NCBI RefSeq assembly: GCF_000321225.1
Contig: NW_004450662.1
Coordinates: 1,192,915-1,256,914, forward strand
Direction: 5' to 3'
Length of the DNA: 64,000 nt
DNA from: Odobenus rosmarus divergens
Taxonomy: Eukaryota > Chordata > Mammalia > Carnivora > Odobenidae
Shown here: piece after piece, positions 53,085 to 64,000 of the stretch
Numbering within the stretch: position 1 is the first letter of the stretch
How the letters are laid out: every line of letters starts with the position of its first letter
Position numbers and translations under genes: made by a program
Notes under the pieces: generated by a model
The model's database searches: none
The model's input: the letters and a program-made list of their open reading frames with translations, nothing else
What the model was told of the DNA's origin: nothing

Positions 53085-53640
53085 GTTAGGGAGCAAGAAA
53101 AGAAGCAGAGAGATCGGTTGGGAAGACCAATACAAGGGCCCACACAAGAGCTGATGGTGGCTTGAACTGGAATGTTGGCAATGGAGAGAATTTAACAGAT
53201 TCTAGATGTATTATGGATCAAGAGCGAATAGGACTTACTGGCATGTTGGATGTGGTGGGAGAAGAAAAGGGAGGAATCAAGACATAGGTTTAAATACGAG
53301 GCTTGAGCTGCTGAATGGATGGTATTGCAATGTACCAACGTGCCCGAGACTTGGGGCGGGAAAGGTTAGAAATCTTTTTGGACATGTTACAGTTTTCAAT
53401 AACTATTAGACTTCCCAGAAAAGATTCAAAATGGCAGTTGAATATACAAATCTGGAGCTCAGAGGATAGGTGCATGCTGGATTTATAATTTTAAATATCA
53501 TTTATATATCAATGGTATGAAACCTTGGGATTTCATGCAGTTACCTTGGGAGGAAAAACATTAAGTGGAGAAGAAGGGGAAGCCCACAGTTGAGCCCTGG
53601 TGTCCTCCAAAGTTTGCTGGCTGTCTGTGTAATCTGAGTC
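53085..53640 (-). mobile_element. L2 ORF2 region, antisense
   Basis: 'GAGCTGATGGTGGCTTGAACTGG', 'ctggcatgttggatgtggtggg', 'ggacatgttacagttttcaataactattagac', 'gaatatacaaatctggagctcagagg' match antisense L2. On the minus strand a reading frame at 53290-53475 keeps SSELQICIFNC...NCNMSKKIS, equivalent to the L2 'SPELQTRISNC...LNMSKTE' segment. Confidence 0.85.
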
Positions 53641-54057
53641 ACGGAAGCCTTGAATGAGTCAACCACAGAGCTAGCAAGTACTCAGTGTGTGCTGCTGAGA
53701 CCTATAGTCGTATGCCAGAAAAGATGGATTAATTCCAAACCAGGAGTTAAAAATCTCACAATTAACAGAGGAGTCCTTAAATACACATAGCTAATACAAG
53801 AATTAACAAAATACACGGAAAGATGGGGAAATATGCTAGTGTATTAAAAATAGATGGGGTTCAATAGGGAAAAGTTTCCGGAGGAGGTGGTCCAAGATCT
53901 GAAAGCTAAAGGAGAGGCAAGGCTCTGAGAAGGGGAAAGACCTCATAAGTGTTTGAAATCACCCAGGAGAGACCTTGCCTCAAGGCCAGGACACTAGATC
54001 TGGAGGTTCCTTTTACTTTCATCTGTATAATGGGTCTATCCACTTCCCATAGTCATC
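53641..54057 (-). repeat. Possible further L2, antisense
   Basis: 'CGGAGGAGGTGGTCCAAGATCTG', 'aaagctaaaggagaggcaagg' resembles antisense L2 'ggaggaggtgacatttgagctgag' at 53878-53925. The rest is unclear. Confidence 0.4.
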
Positions 54058-54073
54058 AAAAAAGGAAAATCTT

Positions 54074-54235
54074 GGGGCGCCTCGGTGGCTCAGTCGGTTA
54101 AGCAACTGCCTTCAGCTCAGGTCATGATCCCAGGGTCCTGGGATCGAGCCCTGCATCGAGCTCCCTGCTCGGCGGGGAGTCTGCTTCTCTCTGTCTCTCT
54201 CAAATAAATTTTAAAAATCTTAAAAAAAAAAAAAA
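54074..54235 (+). mobile_element. Can-SINE (arctoid type)
   Basis: GGGGCGCCTCGGTGGCTCAG to a poly(A) tail, with a shortened CT tract. Duplication AAAAAGGAAAATC on both sides. Confidence 0.94.
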
Positions 54236-54249
54236 AAGGAAAATCCTGC

Positions 54250-54539
54250 CAAAACAAACAAAAGAAAGATCCACATGGCCATATAGGAGAAGCAAAGAAC
54301 AAAGAGCCCACAAGTGGGAGTGATGAAACATTCTCTAGTTAGCTCTATACCAGAACATTTTTGCCAGGAGCAGCGATGGAAAATCTAACAGAGGAATAAA
54401 GCCTCAGGACAACCCCGGCAACCGCCCTCCCACGCCCCCCCCTTTCATCCAAGACCTTCTTGCTCTCGGTGGACGCAACCTCAACCATGGGCAAGAAGGG
54501 AAGAGGGAAACTTTCCTTAATTCTACAATAACCCGACAC
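54250..54539. other. Unique sequence
   Basis: Nothing recognised. Confidence 0.4.
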
Positions 54540-54830
54540 CCACAGGAATAGATTTTTAGCGGCACTCTCAGGGCTAGGGGTTTAAAATGGAGCTGAAAGT
54601 TATTAAAAACGCAGGTGAGTCACCTGGGGGAATTAAGTTTAAAAAAACGAATGGCCTGCCAAATGCTCTTTATAGATTTGAGCCTGCAAATGGCACATTG
54701 TTGGCTGACTCTCCGCCATAATGAAAACCAAGAAGGGGTTCTTCTGTCATCCTGGGGAGTCGGGAGGAAATTAATGAGGAAGAGCAGGAGGAAAGGCCTC
54801 CACACTGCTGGTTGACAGGGCTCTTCTCCC
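54540..54830. promoter_or_regulatory. Candidate conserved non-coding element
   Basis: Repeat-free: GTTATTAAAAACGCAGGTGA, GAATTAAGTTTAAAAAAACG, GGAAATTAATGAGGAAG. Contains a CACCTG-type E-box near 54621. Regulatory role is inferred. Confidence 0.35.
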
Positions 54831-55190
54831 CCTGGGGAGGCTCCCCAAGCCTGGACAGCCAGTCAGGCTATGGGGGAGGGAAAAGCAGTCTGGGGAGAGG
54901 AAAGCTCAACCTCTTTTCGTAGCCAAGGGTTCTGCTATCCACCCTTCCTGAGGGGCTGAGTTTGCTCAGAGACAAGATTCCTGACATCTGTGATCACTAA
55001 AGAGTGTGACCCAACAGTCCTGGAGAACAGAAGCTGCAGGGTTTCTCCCCAGGATGCAGGCGTTCCAGGATTTTAACGGCTTTGTCCCAAGATCAGGAAA
55101 TACCAAAATCCCCAGACCAGACAGATCCAGGACTGTTGTGAGACATTTGCAGGGTCAGTGTACCTGCCCAAAGTGAAGAGGTTTCCCTAA
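54831..55190. other. Unique sequence
   Basis: Nothing recognised. Confidence 0.4.
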
Positions 55191-55205
55191 ATATCCTCAG
55201 CCTGG

Positions 55206-55397
55206 GGGCGCCAGGGTGGCTCAGTCAGTTAAGCATCTGCCTTCAGCTCAAGTCATGATCCTGGGGTCCTGGGATCGAGCCCCACGCCAGGCTCCCTGCT
55301 CAGCAGGAAGCCTGCTTCTCCCTCTCTCTCTCTCTCCCTCTGCATGCTCGCTCGCTCTCTCTCTGTCAAATAAATAAATAAAATCTTAAAAATATAT
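55206..55397 (+). mobile_element. Can-SINE (arctoid type)
   Basis: GGGCGCCAGGGTGGCTCAG to AAATAAATAAATAAAATC. Duplication ATATCCTCAGCCTGG / ATATACTCAGGCTGG. Confidence 0.95.
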
Positions 55398-55429
55398 ATA
55401 TACTCAGGCTGGTTTGTTCTCTGAAATAA

Positions 55430-55466
55430 ATGCCCCCCCACACACACACACATGTGCACATTCACA
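55430..55466. repeat. C-tract and short (CA)n
   Basis: CCCCCCC followed by ACACACACACACA. Confidence 0.8.
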
Positions 55467-55559
55467 CTCTTCTCAGAAACCTCAGCTGTGAATATCCTAA
55501 ATGAGGCCCCCAGGAAGGGTGTCAGGATCCGGGTAGGATGCCCATCCATCCAGCTGCGC

Positions 55560-56030
55560 CAGCTTGAGCTGAGATTCTGTTTGGGAGCAGGAGCATGTTT
55601 GCTGAGTCTGTCCCAGCAAAGGAGAAGTCATTATTGCCACGGCCCCTCCGGGGAAAGCAGGTTCTGAAGAGGCTGCCCTTCTCTATTCTCCCCTAATCTT
55701 CCTGCCACCTCGCTTCAGGCATTGAAAATTCATCCTTAAAAACCTGCTGCTTTCCAGGCAATTCCCATCTGCAAAACTCCGTTAAACGTATAAGCTACAA
55801 CTATGTGCAAACAACCCGGCTCTCTGTACAGTCACATTATTGCTCTTCCAGCAGCCACTTCTAGGCAGGCAGTTTTGATCTGAAATGTTTGTCAAGCAAC
55901 TTAATATCCAACCTTGTGCATACAGTACTTCTGGAAGATATTTGCAAGTGGAAATTGTCTAGAATTCAAGGGAATAGAAATGGACTTTTGCTGTGATTGA
56001 ATTCATTAGAAGCACATTCTCTGAGTTTTT
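55560..56030. promoter_or_regulatory. Candidate conserved non-coding element
   Basis: Repeat-free sequence of even composition: CAAAACTCCGTTAAACG, GTCACATTATTGCTC, GCAACTTAATATCC, GATTGAATTCATTAGAAGC. Regulatory role is inferred. Confidence 0.35.
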
Positions 56031-57189
56031 TTTTAAATTTCCTCTAACTCTCGACTTTCAAAAGTTATTTCCTTGAGCTGCTCCATCATGGAGTGGCTGG
56101 AACTTTTTTTCTCCTTGTTTTTTTAATCCAAAGTGATATCTTTTCGTGAAATAAATGAGACAAAAAGATGCAGAGCTATTGACAAATGAAAGAGCCTTGT
56201 TCAACAAGCTTCTCACTGATTGTAGCAGCATTTCCTAGGATCGACGATGGGGATCTGAATCTTGTAGGACTCGGGGGACCCTGACCCTGAGGCCTGTCCC
56301 TCTCCAGGAATCTTTCAACAAAATGTTTTCATATTGCAGACCCAAAATGCACATACCCACACAAGACCTGCCCATTGATCAACACAAAAGCTCAGTGATT
56401 GGTTCCTCAAGAGCATGCTCTTTTTTTTTTTATCCTTCTGATGAAAGACCTCACAGTCAATACAAATAAAAATGGGAAAAGCAAAAACTCACCAGAGAGA
56501 AGAGAGCCACATTCAGCCCTAAGTGTTCATATCTCGCAGCAAGAAAATAAGCCAAGTTAGTAAAGAGACTGGATAACCAGGCAGCACAAATCACTGATAC
56601 TGTTTTCCTTGTGCCATGGAAGTGAGGAAAATGTTTCTTCATTGCTTCTAAGTGAAGGAAATGGGTTATTGTTCAATAAGCTTTGCTGTAACTTTCTTCT
56701 CATTAGATTTGTCCCATCTTGGTAAACCCTTGGAAGGCTCGGCAGCTCCCAGAGTTCTAACGACCGCTGCCCCACTATTTCTCAATAGCTGATTATGCGG
56801 TGGGTGGATTGCACACACACTTCCCTTGCTCACTCTCACTCCTGCAGGAAGAGGAAATGGTGCCCGGAGGAGGTGAGACGGAAGGCTGTTAGCCATATGC
56901 GGAAGAGGAAGATGGCAAGCTAAGCTGAACTGATTTGCCAGTGAGACTCGGATTCCAGGAATCCACACTCTTCCTGGTTAACCAAGATCCTACTGCACTT
57001 CCTGTTTTCTCCACGTCTATGAAACAGACAAGCCAATAGACAGTTGGTTAGGAACCAAGGGTGCAAATCAGAATTTCCTGAGCAGCTCTTTGAAAACAAA
57101 AACATCCAGATCAGTACTGTATGCACAAAAACTTCCAGAAGTACTGTATGCACAAGGTTGGATTCAGTAATAACAACTGTAAAGACAAT
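56031..57189. other. Unique sequence
   Basis: Contains a T11 run at 56421. A 21-base string at 56872-56892 recurs at 58375. No gene recognised. Confidence 0.4.
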
Positions 57190-57422
57190 GGGAGTTTATA
57201 CTTACATAGCTTACATAGAAACTATTCTAAATTCATATAAATTACCTCATGTAATCTTCATAACAGCCCTAGGTGATAGGTTCTGTTATGATCCCGTTTT
57301 ACAAATGAAGAAATGGATGCACATAGAATTTAAGAAATCTTCCCAGGGTCACATAACTTGTTAGAGGCTGGCCTCAAATCCATGAATGTTTCCAAATTCT
57401 GCGTTCTCTACCGCTAGGGCTT
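57190..57422 (-). repeat. MIR, antisense
   Basis: 'ATTACCTCATGTAATCTTCATAAC', 'taggtgataggttctgttatgatcccgttttacaaatgaag', 'cttcccagggtcacataacttg' match antisense MIR. Confidence 0.85.
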
Positions 57423-57699
57423 GATCACTAAAATATCTCCTGAAATGCATACCTGGCTGAGAGCTACCATACTCTATTTTTAAATATTCTCATAATTTCA
57501 AGATGCAATGTGTGGCCCAAATAGGAGGCATCCACCGCAGCCTCCCACAAACACCAGTTGCAGACTGGATTAGCTGTGTTTGGATTTTCTTGTGAATGCA
57601 CATTGGTTTGTCAATAACAGCGAGGAGGCCCACCTCAGACAGGGGCAGGGAATTCAACAAAACTCGATGAGCAACTGCCAGTGGCATTATAAGCCCTGC
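57423..57699. other. Unique sequence
   Basis: Nothing recognised. Confidence 0.4.
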
Positions 57700-58140
57700 T
57701 AGTTAACATGGAGAATACCGGCTGAATAAAATACGGTCTCTGCTCACAGTGTGAAGGGGAGAGACACACCCCCAAATAGTCCCAATGTTATCAATAACAT
57801 GTTGAAGGTTATGGACACGTAGAGTAAGATCACAGTTGATTCTGCCGGGTGACTGCTCTCCAGCTGGCCACTGAGGGATGAGCCCCAGGACTTGCAGGTG
57901 AAGCCAGAAGGGCATCCCTAAGAGCAGAGAGTGTTCATGTACTAGGAAGCATTTTCGTGCTGCTGCAGCTGAGGGTAAAAAAGGATGTCATTCAACAAGT
58001 TGTCACTGAACCGACCTTTGAAGGATCTGGAACAAGTGCACCAGTTTCCAAGATATCCCACAACTCAGGGAGTGACAGTGGGCGTCTCCAAAAGATGTGT
58101 GGCACTGGGGCTATGGAAAGGGCACAGCAGAACTACTAGA
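57700..58140 (-). repeat. Possible L2, antisense
   Basis: 'AATAAAATACGGTCTCTGCTC' with 'gtgaaggggagagacac' fits antisense L2 'ggtccctgccctcatggagc...gggagagacag', and 'acctttgaaggatctgg' fits 'gccttgaaggatg'. Diverged. Confidence 0.4.
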
Positions 58141-60149
58141 CATGGAGATACTCTGGATAGCTCTGATACAGAAATGACCCCAAGAGGGTGAGGCCTGAGC
58201 TCCTTGAGCCTTTCAGCATCCCCAGCCCCAGCAGAAGACCTTCTGGTTTCCCTCCCTCTGGGATGGCTGTAGCCCAATCTCATTTAGAGGAGGTGGGGAG
58301 CACTTGGAGCCGCTCATCTCAAGGCTGAAAAGTGACGTCCATTCCCTGAGATCTCATTGTACTTCACTCCACGGGGTGAGACGGAAGGCTGTTAGGCGTC
58401 ACTCCACACCTCAGCAAGCCTCCTCTTTCACTCATTTCCGGTCTGTCACACCGGACAAGGGTAGGTTCTGTGGGATCCTCTCTGGGCTTTGCACGCTGTG
58501 TATGATAGGTGCTGGGGACAAGGATAATAATGTCGGGGAAACTAAAAATGGCCTTAGCAAAAGTACACAACATAACCTCTCCCTGATCCTCAGATTGGTA
58601 ATAGAGGGGAGAAGGTGCATTAGGGATATTTCCACTCAACTTGCTCTAAACAGCTCCAGTATTAATGGAAATTTTAATGAAAAACTAAGCCTTGATTAGG
58701 TTGCCATGCAGAATTCCCACATAGGCAGAGTCTGGTTAATTTCCCTTGTGCCAGGGGCAGAGGCTCCAATACACACACAGACACGCGCACATACATACAC
58801 ACACAAATCTCTCAGCAAATTCCCTCCAATCTCCAGGCCAGTGACCCCCGTGTTTTCTTCTGCCAGCCTGCTCCAGAGTTTTATACCGGGCCGGGGGGGG
58901 CTCTCCTACGTTTATAATCAGAGCAGGCTCAGAGGTTAGGAACTGCCAGAGAGCTCCAAAGGGAGGGTCCAAGTTCTCTCAGCCTCCTCCAGCTGCTCAG
59001 AAGGAATCTGCAACTGGCTACAGGGAGCAATACATTCAGAAGTGGAAATGCAAGAGGCTAGGTTGCTGCACCTCTCCCATGCTGGGAAGCCTGTGCTCCC
59101 CACTCCCCTGGGAACCAGCTAATTGTGCAGCTTCCAAAAAAGAACACAGAGGCATCCACTCCCCCGAGAGGTTTTAATTACGACAAGCAACTCCGTCTAT
59201 CCCTGTGTGGTAGAAACCAGCACCTCCCTAGGGAGAACCAGAAGTTGTAGGACAGAAGCAGTCAATGGCTTTGTCTTATTCAAGCCAGCGGAGAGAAGGA
59301 AACCTCCCCCGCAGCACCCTCCCCACTCCGGACCCCCATCCATCACACAGGTGAACTCACTGGCACTCTTCCCAATGCTCCTTCCTGGGCCAAGCCTGCT
59401 CATTCAAGCCTCTCTGCCGAGGAGAGGTCGCAAAGGGAGAGCAGATCCCTGGCTCCTGTTCTGAGTAGAAATAAATGAGCAAGGAGAGAGATGAAACAAA
59501 GAAAGAAGAAAGAACCAGAACAAGTCACCTGCTCCACTCTAGACAGCTAAAGCCCCTCCTGCCGAGAACCCACGTGAAGCAGAGGCGATGCATGGGGTCT
59601 CCATCTTCCTGCCCTTAGGATGCTTCCCCTTACATCACATGGTCCGCTTTGCCTTAATTTCCAACATCACCTTTCTCCAGGGGCCTGCCCCATTTTCTGG
59701 GTTCTTGGATGGTCCAGAAGTCACTTTCAGTTGGTAGGGTAATGGGCTCTCGCTCCGAGCCATACATTTTTTGTCGTATGAGTCCCTGATGCTACTGTCC
59801 CCCAGTTGCCTGACTCCTCTGTGATCGGCACAGAAGTCACTACGAGGCGATAACACTTTCCAGCTTTCACCCTTCAGACACTGGTTGCAAAAAAACTCTT
59901 CAGGGAAAGTCAACCTTCTTTCTCTCCTCTCAATAAGCTTTTGGCGCACGCTCTCTCTCTCTTTCTCTCTTTCCCCCTTCCCTTCCCATCTGAACCTCTG
60001 CCCCACGCCCCCACTGCCACTTATTTCCTGGCATCCTATAAAGATGAAGAATGTGATTTCAAAGGCTGGGTTTGATCCTCAGCTTTGTGAAGTGAGCCAG
60101 GCCCTCCCGGCTCACTCATATCACAGTAGAGCCTCTGGCTCAGACTTTG
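58141..60149. other. Unique sequence, repeat-poor
   Basis: 2 kb with only a short CA-like tract at 58767-58806 and a (CT)n tract at 59948-59972. Frames of 131 (58304-58699, plus) and 123 residues (59635-60006, minus) show no domain. Confidence 0.4.
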
Positions 60150-60325
60150 TCACCCTGCTTGCACATAGAATCTTCTAGGTACTTTTTTAAAATTACCCGC
60201 ATTGGGGGCCCAATTCAGACCAATTAAATCAGAGTCATTGGAGGTAGAGCCTGGGTATCTGTATTTTTTATGCTTCCGCAGATGATCCTGTGTAGCCAAT
60301 GGCAAAAACCACTATGTCTGGACCC
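60150..60325 (+). mobile_element. MER5A-like hAT element
   Basis: 'CACATAGAATCTTCTAGGTAC', 'tttttaaaattacccgcattgggggccc', 'ttaaatcagagtcattggagg' and 'tatctgtattttttatgcttccgcagatgatcc' follow MER5A in order. Confidence 0.7.
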
Positions 60326-62155
60326 ATATTCAAGGCTTTCGACAGACAGCTAGCTGCCCTCAGAATCCTCTGCGGTGATATTCCCAGCTCACATCCTCTG
60401 GTTCTGATAGGGGGTGGGGCTCGGTGGTGACCTGGAAGAAACAGAGTCAGCAGAGCCTCGGGCTACCAGGGGACCTACTGAAAACCCTGTGGGTCCAGAG
60501 TAACCCCAGACATAAGCTTTCTGACCCTCCTGAGTAATGTATCACCTCCTTCGAATACCTGTCAGCCCAGGCAGTTCATTTCTCATTATTATTTGGGACA
60601 GAACACAGAATTGTAAAAGTTATAGGGGACTTCTCTTATTCCTCTCGCAAAAAGCAGCTCGGGAGCCTGTCTGACAATAGTATCTGTTCTCTTTGTGATA
60701 AACAGCATACAACCAAACAATACTTATCAGAAACCCACAGGAGGCATGACCCACTGCTAGTTGCTATTTATTCTAAGAGACAGCGTCTGTGCCATTTGGG
60801 AGTTTATGTCATAAGAAAAATGACACCAACCAAAACACAGTTACCCAGAAGGCAGTTACAACTTTGTGCTTTTTTCTTTTTTCTTTTTTCTTTTCTTAGT
60901 ATGTTTTGGTTTTGAGATCTATTTGGGGTATTTCACCAAGGTATTAAATGACAGAAGAGTGTGTGTATGGCACATAAACACTGGTGGTTTCTTTAGAGTC
61001 TGGGTTTCTCTAGAGGATTAATCCTTCCATGGCTTTTGTCTGGTCTCAGATGATCTCCCCACTGGCCTCTATCTCATCCTTGCTATGCAAAAGTCAAAGC
61101 AAAACAGGGTTGTTTGCCAAACTCCCAGCCCCTGTAGCTTCCTGGATGGTGTTAATACACAGCCCAGGGAAAACCATATTGCTTCTTCTATTGGTTCTTG
61201 GAATGGCTTCATCCTTTACTAACCAAGCCTCATCTTTCTCAGAGTCAGTGCATGTCCTAGCTGTGGGACAGTTTTATGGTTTACTGCCTTGGCAATCAAT
61301 GTAACATGCTGAACAAGATTGCTTTCTCTGGCCTGGTAATGGTCAGGTCATCCTTAAAAGTTTGCTCCTCCTCCAATGGGCATCAACCTGATGTTTCCAG
61401 CCGTTTACTTGGCACTCTCGAGGAACTGTTATCATCCAGGCAATGGGTTCCCTTCTTGGAAACAGGCCAAGACACACAGTCAGTTCTCAATTAGCCATGC
61501 TAATGGAGATGAGCAGTGGTGCAGATAATCCAAAATAGCAGATTATCTGGAAATCACTTTTATTGGCTTTGGAATAAATGTAGTGATGCAGTGCATATAA
61601 GTGTGTATGCATGAGTGTGTGTTCCAGCAGTATCACGTTTTCTGTGGATTGTCTGTATTATATGCACCAGAGTTTGCATTCTGTGAGGTGACATCATTGG
61701 AAAGTGGGAATTAACATCCCAACTGCGTCATAAGTAATGGAGGGAAGCCAACATAGAGTTAGAAATGGGCCCTGAGGTATTTACAGAGGCAATGAAGATG
61801 GCTATGGACCTCTGTTTCAGCAGTGTTGTGGGCACCCTTCCCACCAGGGTTTCCACTTGGCCATGCATGCTCCCTGGGGCATGGCTAGTGCCCATGATCT
61901 GCCCCATATCCTGGCAGGGCTGTCAGGAGGGCCTCCAAGCCACAATCTCTTTCGAGGCTGCAGAGTTGCCCCTGCTTGTTGGCCACACTCAATTTGTATT
62001 GCCTCCCCCTCCCCCACCTTTAACACCAGAAGATGTGGTGAGATGTGGAAGCTGTCAGGTGCTCCTGCAGAGCAAGCACCTCACAACCTCAAGACTTTCT
62101 TGGAAATTGATTGCAAGCTCTTGAGGGTGGCCTTGAAAGGAGACACTTGGTGGGA
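60326..62155. other. Unique sequence, repeat-poor
   Basis: 1.8 kb with a (TTTTTTC)n tract at 60867-60897. No repeat or gene recognised, although the frames at 61765-62177 are open. They lack domains and overlap one another. Confidence 0.4.
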
Positions 62156-62330
62156 AGTGGTTCTCAAACTTTATTGAACATAAGATCCATCCAAGGAGCT
62201 TGTTTTAGTTGTGAATACCTGGGCCCTACTCACAGACATTCTAGTTCAAATGTCCGGGGTAAGTCCTCTGATTCACATTGTTGTCAAGTGTGCCACCCTT
62301 TGGGAGATATCCTTTGAGAACCTTTGTTTA
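62156..62330 (+). mobile_element. MER5A-like hAT element
   Basis: Starts GTGGTTCTCAAACTTTATTG and ends CCTTTGAGAACCTTTG, the two inverted MER5A ends, with 'aaggagcttgttttag' and 'cctgggccctactc' inside. Confidence 0.85.
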
Positions 62331-62604
62331 GAGAGAACCGTTCTGACTGCTTCTGATCTGATGTTAGGCAGTGGCTTAAGTGGAGATGAACACTGGCCTT
62401 TTCAGGGCCTTTCCACAAACTACTGTGTTTGGGTTCAAGTCTAATTTATGATGAGCCAGTAGGGGCTGTAGATGTGGGAGTGGGAAGTCTTCACCAGGTG
62501 AGCTTGGCAAAGTGTACAGACACTTGGGCCAGGGTAACTTTTTCCCAGCCTGACCATGTCCAGAAATACATGGCCAACCCCTAAGTCACAGAGCTTTCTT
62601 AGAT
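62331..62604. other. Unique sequence
   Basis: Nothing recognised. Confidence 0.4.
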
Positions 62605-62745
62605 GATGCAATAATAATAATAGCTACTGTTTATTGAGCACTTACTAGGTGGCCAGCATTGTTGCAAGTGTTCCACACGAAATTTTCTGATTGAATTCTC
62701 TTAATCCTATGAGGTGTTGTTCTCATTTTGGGAGGCCCTGTGGAG
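62605..62745 (-). repeat. MIR, antisense
   Basis: 'AATAATAATAGCTACTGTTTATTGAGC', 'acttactaggtggccagcattgttgcaagtg', 'attctcttaatcctatgagg' match antisense MIR. Confidence 0.8.
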
Positions 62746-62814
62746 AAGCTATCTCAGCCTTTGTAGAGCCAATTTTAAAATAAGAGGAAAAAAATAAACA
62801 AACCCAGCATGTTC

Positions 62815-62980
62815 AAGATTCTTGAAGAAAAGACAGCCTGTAAATCAACTAATTATTATTAACATTCATGACTATATCCTTGCAGGCGAAAGGAAAAAAG
62901 TATGATTTTCTATAGTTTTCGTAGAGGTGGTTCAGACTAGAGCAATTAGTTAACTAATTGACAGGTTGAAATGGTTTTCT
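62815..62980. promoter_or_regulatory. Candidate regulatory block with homeodomain palindrome
   Basis: CAACTAATTATTATTAACATTC at 62848-62870 and the 18-base perfect palindrome CAATTAGTTAACTAATTG at 62943-62960. Repeat-free. Regulatory role is inferred. Confidence 0.4.
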
Positions 62981-64000
62981 GTGATCCTCTTGATTTTTGC
63001 TCAATGGCCTATTCTCCTTGTGAAATATAAGGGTATGTCAACCCAACAGCTGTGACCAACTGCCTAAAATGAGATTGTCACTCCAGACAATTTCTCACAC
63101 CCCAAAGATCAGAGTGGACAAAGTATAATAAGTCCGGTTGTTTATGTGATCATCCATTTTTTTTTTAAATAAGCAGTAGGATTCATGGTCACATAAAGGA
63201 TCCTACTCCTGGTAGATTAACCAAATGTTGTCAGGCTTCAGGCAGAAACAGGCAGCGTCTAGTGGAGGAGCAGCAAGTAGAATAGAGCCTAGAGACAACA
63301 AGAAGAGAAAGCTGTTGACTGTGAAGCCCTAAAGACAAAGAAAAGATCTTAATGAGATGCAAATCCCATTCAGGAAATCTCCCCAAGTCAGTAATTAAAG
63401 TACATCCGGGAATGTAGGTCTGGCAAGGTATAAGAGATCAATAGGTTAAATACTTTATGTTGTTTAATCAGATACTTAACACAGTTCAAATATTACCTTA
63501 TTGAGGTTATTAGGCTAAATGAGGGCACTGTGGTGGTGAGCATTCATTACTGAGATGCCAGTGGATCATGAAAATAGCAAAGCACAATCCTGAGTCACTT
63601 CCAGCCCCAAGATGAGGAACAAGGAGGTCAGAAAGCCTGCATAGGACAATAGTAGTTTCTGTGCTCTTCTTTAGGAGTAGCTTAGGAAGTTGGGGTTATG
63701 AGTTTCCCCCAGAGAATTAAGGTACCAAGCCCTGAAATGTATAAAAATAATGATCTCCTTGAAGCTGGGTATACCTACTGATGTGCAAAAGTGAAGTAGG
63801 GAGGCACATTTTTCAGGACCAAGAAAAGTTCCCTCATTCTTGTAAGACAGCACCTTCTTACTCTGTGTTATTTCCATAACAGACATGGCTGCATTGGGGG
63901 ATTAAAGCAGCAAATCTTAAAAATACTTCCCTGAGAAGAGACCCATGGCCGAAGGAGCCTACTAGACTCCTGCTGAACTGAGAGAGCTGTGACTGAGCCA
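62981..64000. other. Unique sequence
   Basis: No recognisable repeat or gene to the window end. T9 run at 63157. Confidence 0.4.

Noticed and set aside
61020..62150. Possible retrogene, because several adjacent plus-strand frames are open
   Set aside because: Neither strand gives a recognisable protein, frames overlap, and no poly(A) or duplication is seen.

Overview
This window is vertebrate nuclear DNA from a placental mammal, almost certainly a carnivoran and most likely an arctoid (bear, pinniped or mustelid). The main evidence is twelve tRNA-derived Can-SINEs. Most share a head of the type GGCGCCTGGGTGGCTCAG, an internal CATGATCCCAGGGTCCTGGG and a CT-rich tail before AAATAAATAAA. This is the arctoid form, not the dog form that begins GGGATCCCTGGGTGGCGCAG. 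Older shared mammalian repeats (L2, MIR, MER5A, Tigger, MLT1, L1M) fill much of the rest. A 50-base run of N at 21358-21407 marks a draft assembly.

I find no protein-coding exon, processed pseudogene, CpG-island promoter, true tRNA gene or other RNA gene that I can support. Long open frames are either low-complexity or lie inside retrotransposons. The only protein relics I recognise are pieces of L2 reverse transcriptase (clearest at 1850-2098, minus strand). The window is best read as intergenic DNA or the inside of a very large intron.

Layout: 1-9.8 kb holds a 1.4 kb antisense L2, a MER5A, a Tigger nested in a hAT element and two L2 3' ends. 9.8-21 kb holds one SINE, MLT1 LTRs, an L1 fragment, a perfect 35-bp tandem repeat and several MIRs. 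21-33 kb holds the gapped SINE, many MIR and L2 pieces, another hAT copy, three more SINEs, an MLT1 LTR and an L1 with an inverted 5' part. 33-44 kb is repeat-poor apart from a recent-looking solo retroviral LTR (35776-36108) and an older LTR (38.9-39.6 kb). 44-56 kb is the SINE-rich part (seven of the twelve), with several nested insertions and a 1.2 kb antisense L1. 56-64 kb is mostly unique sequence.

Between the repeats lie several AT-rich, repeat-free blocks packed with TAAT/ATTA homeodomain-type cores (3.4, 10.4, 23.9, 34.7, 37.8, 42.6, 45.7, 48.9, 54.6, 55.8 and 62.9 kb). They look like candidate conserved non-coding elements. If cross-species alignment confirms this, the window would be part of the regulatory landscape of a developmental gene outside it. 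This part is inference, and I cannot name the gene. I did not find a novel multi-gene system. The most notable items are the solo LTR, the candidate enhancers (one with an 18-bp perfect palindrome), the perfect minisatellite, the inverted L1 and the collapsed-looking assembly gap.
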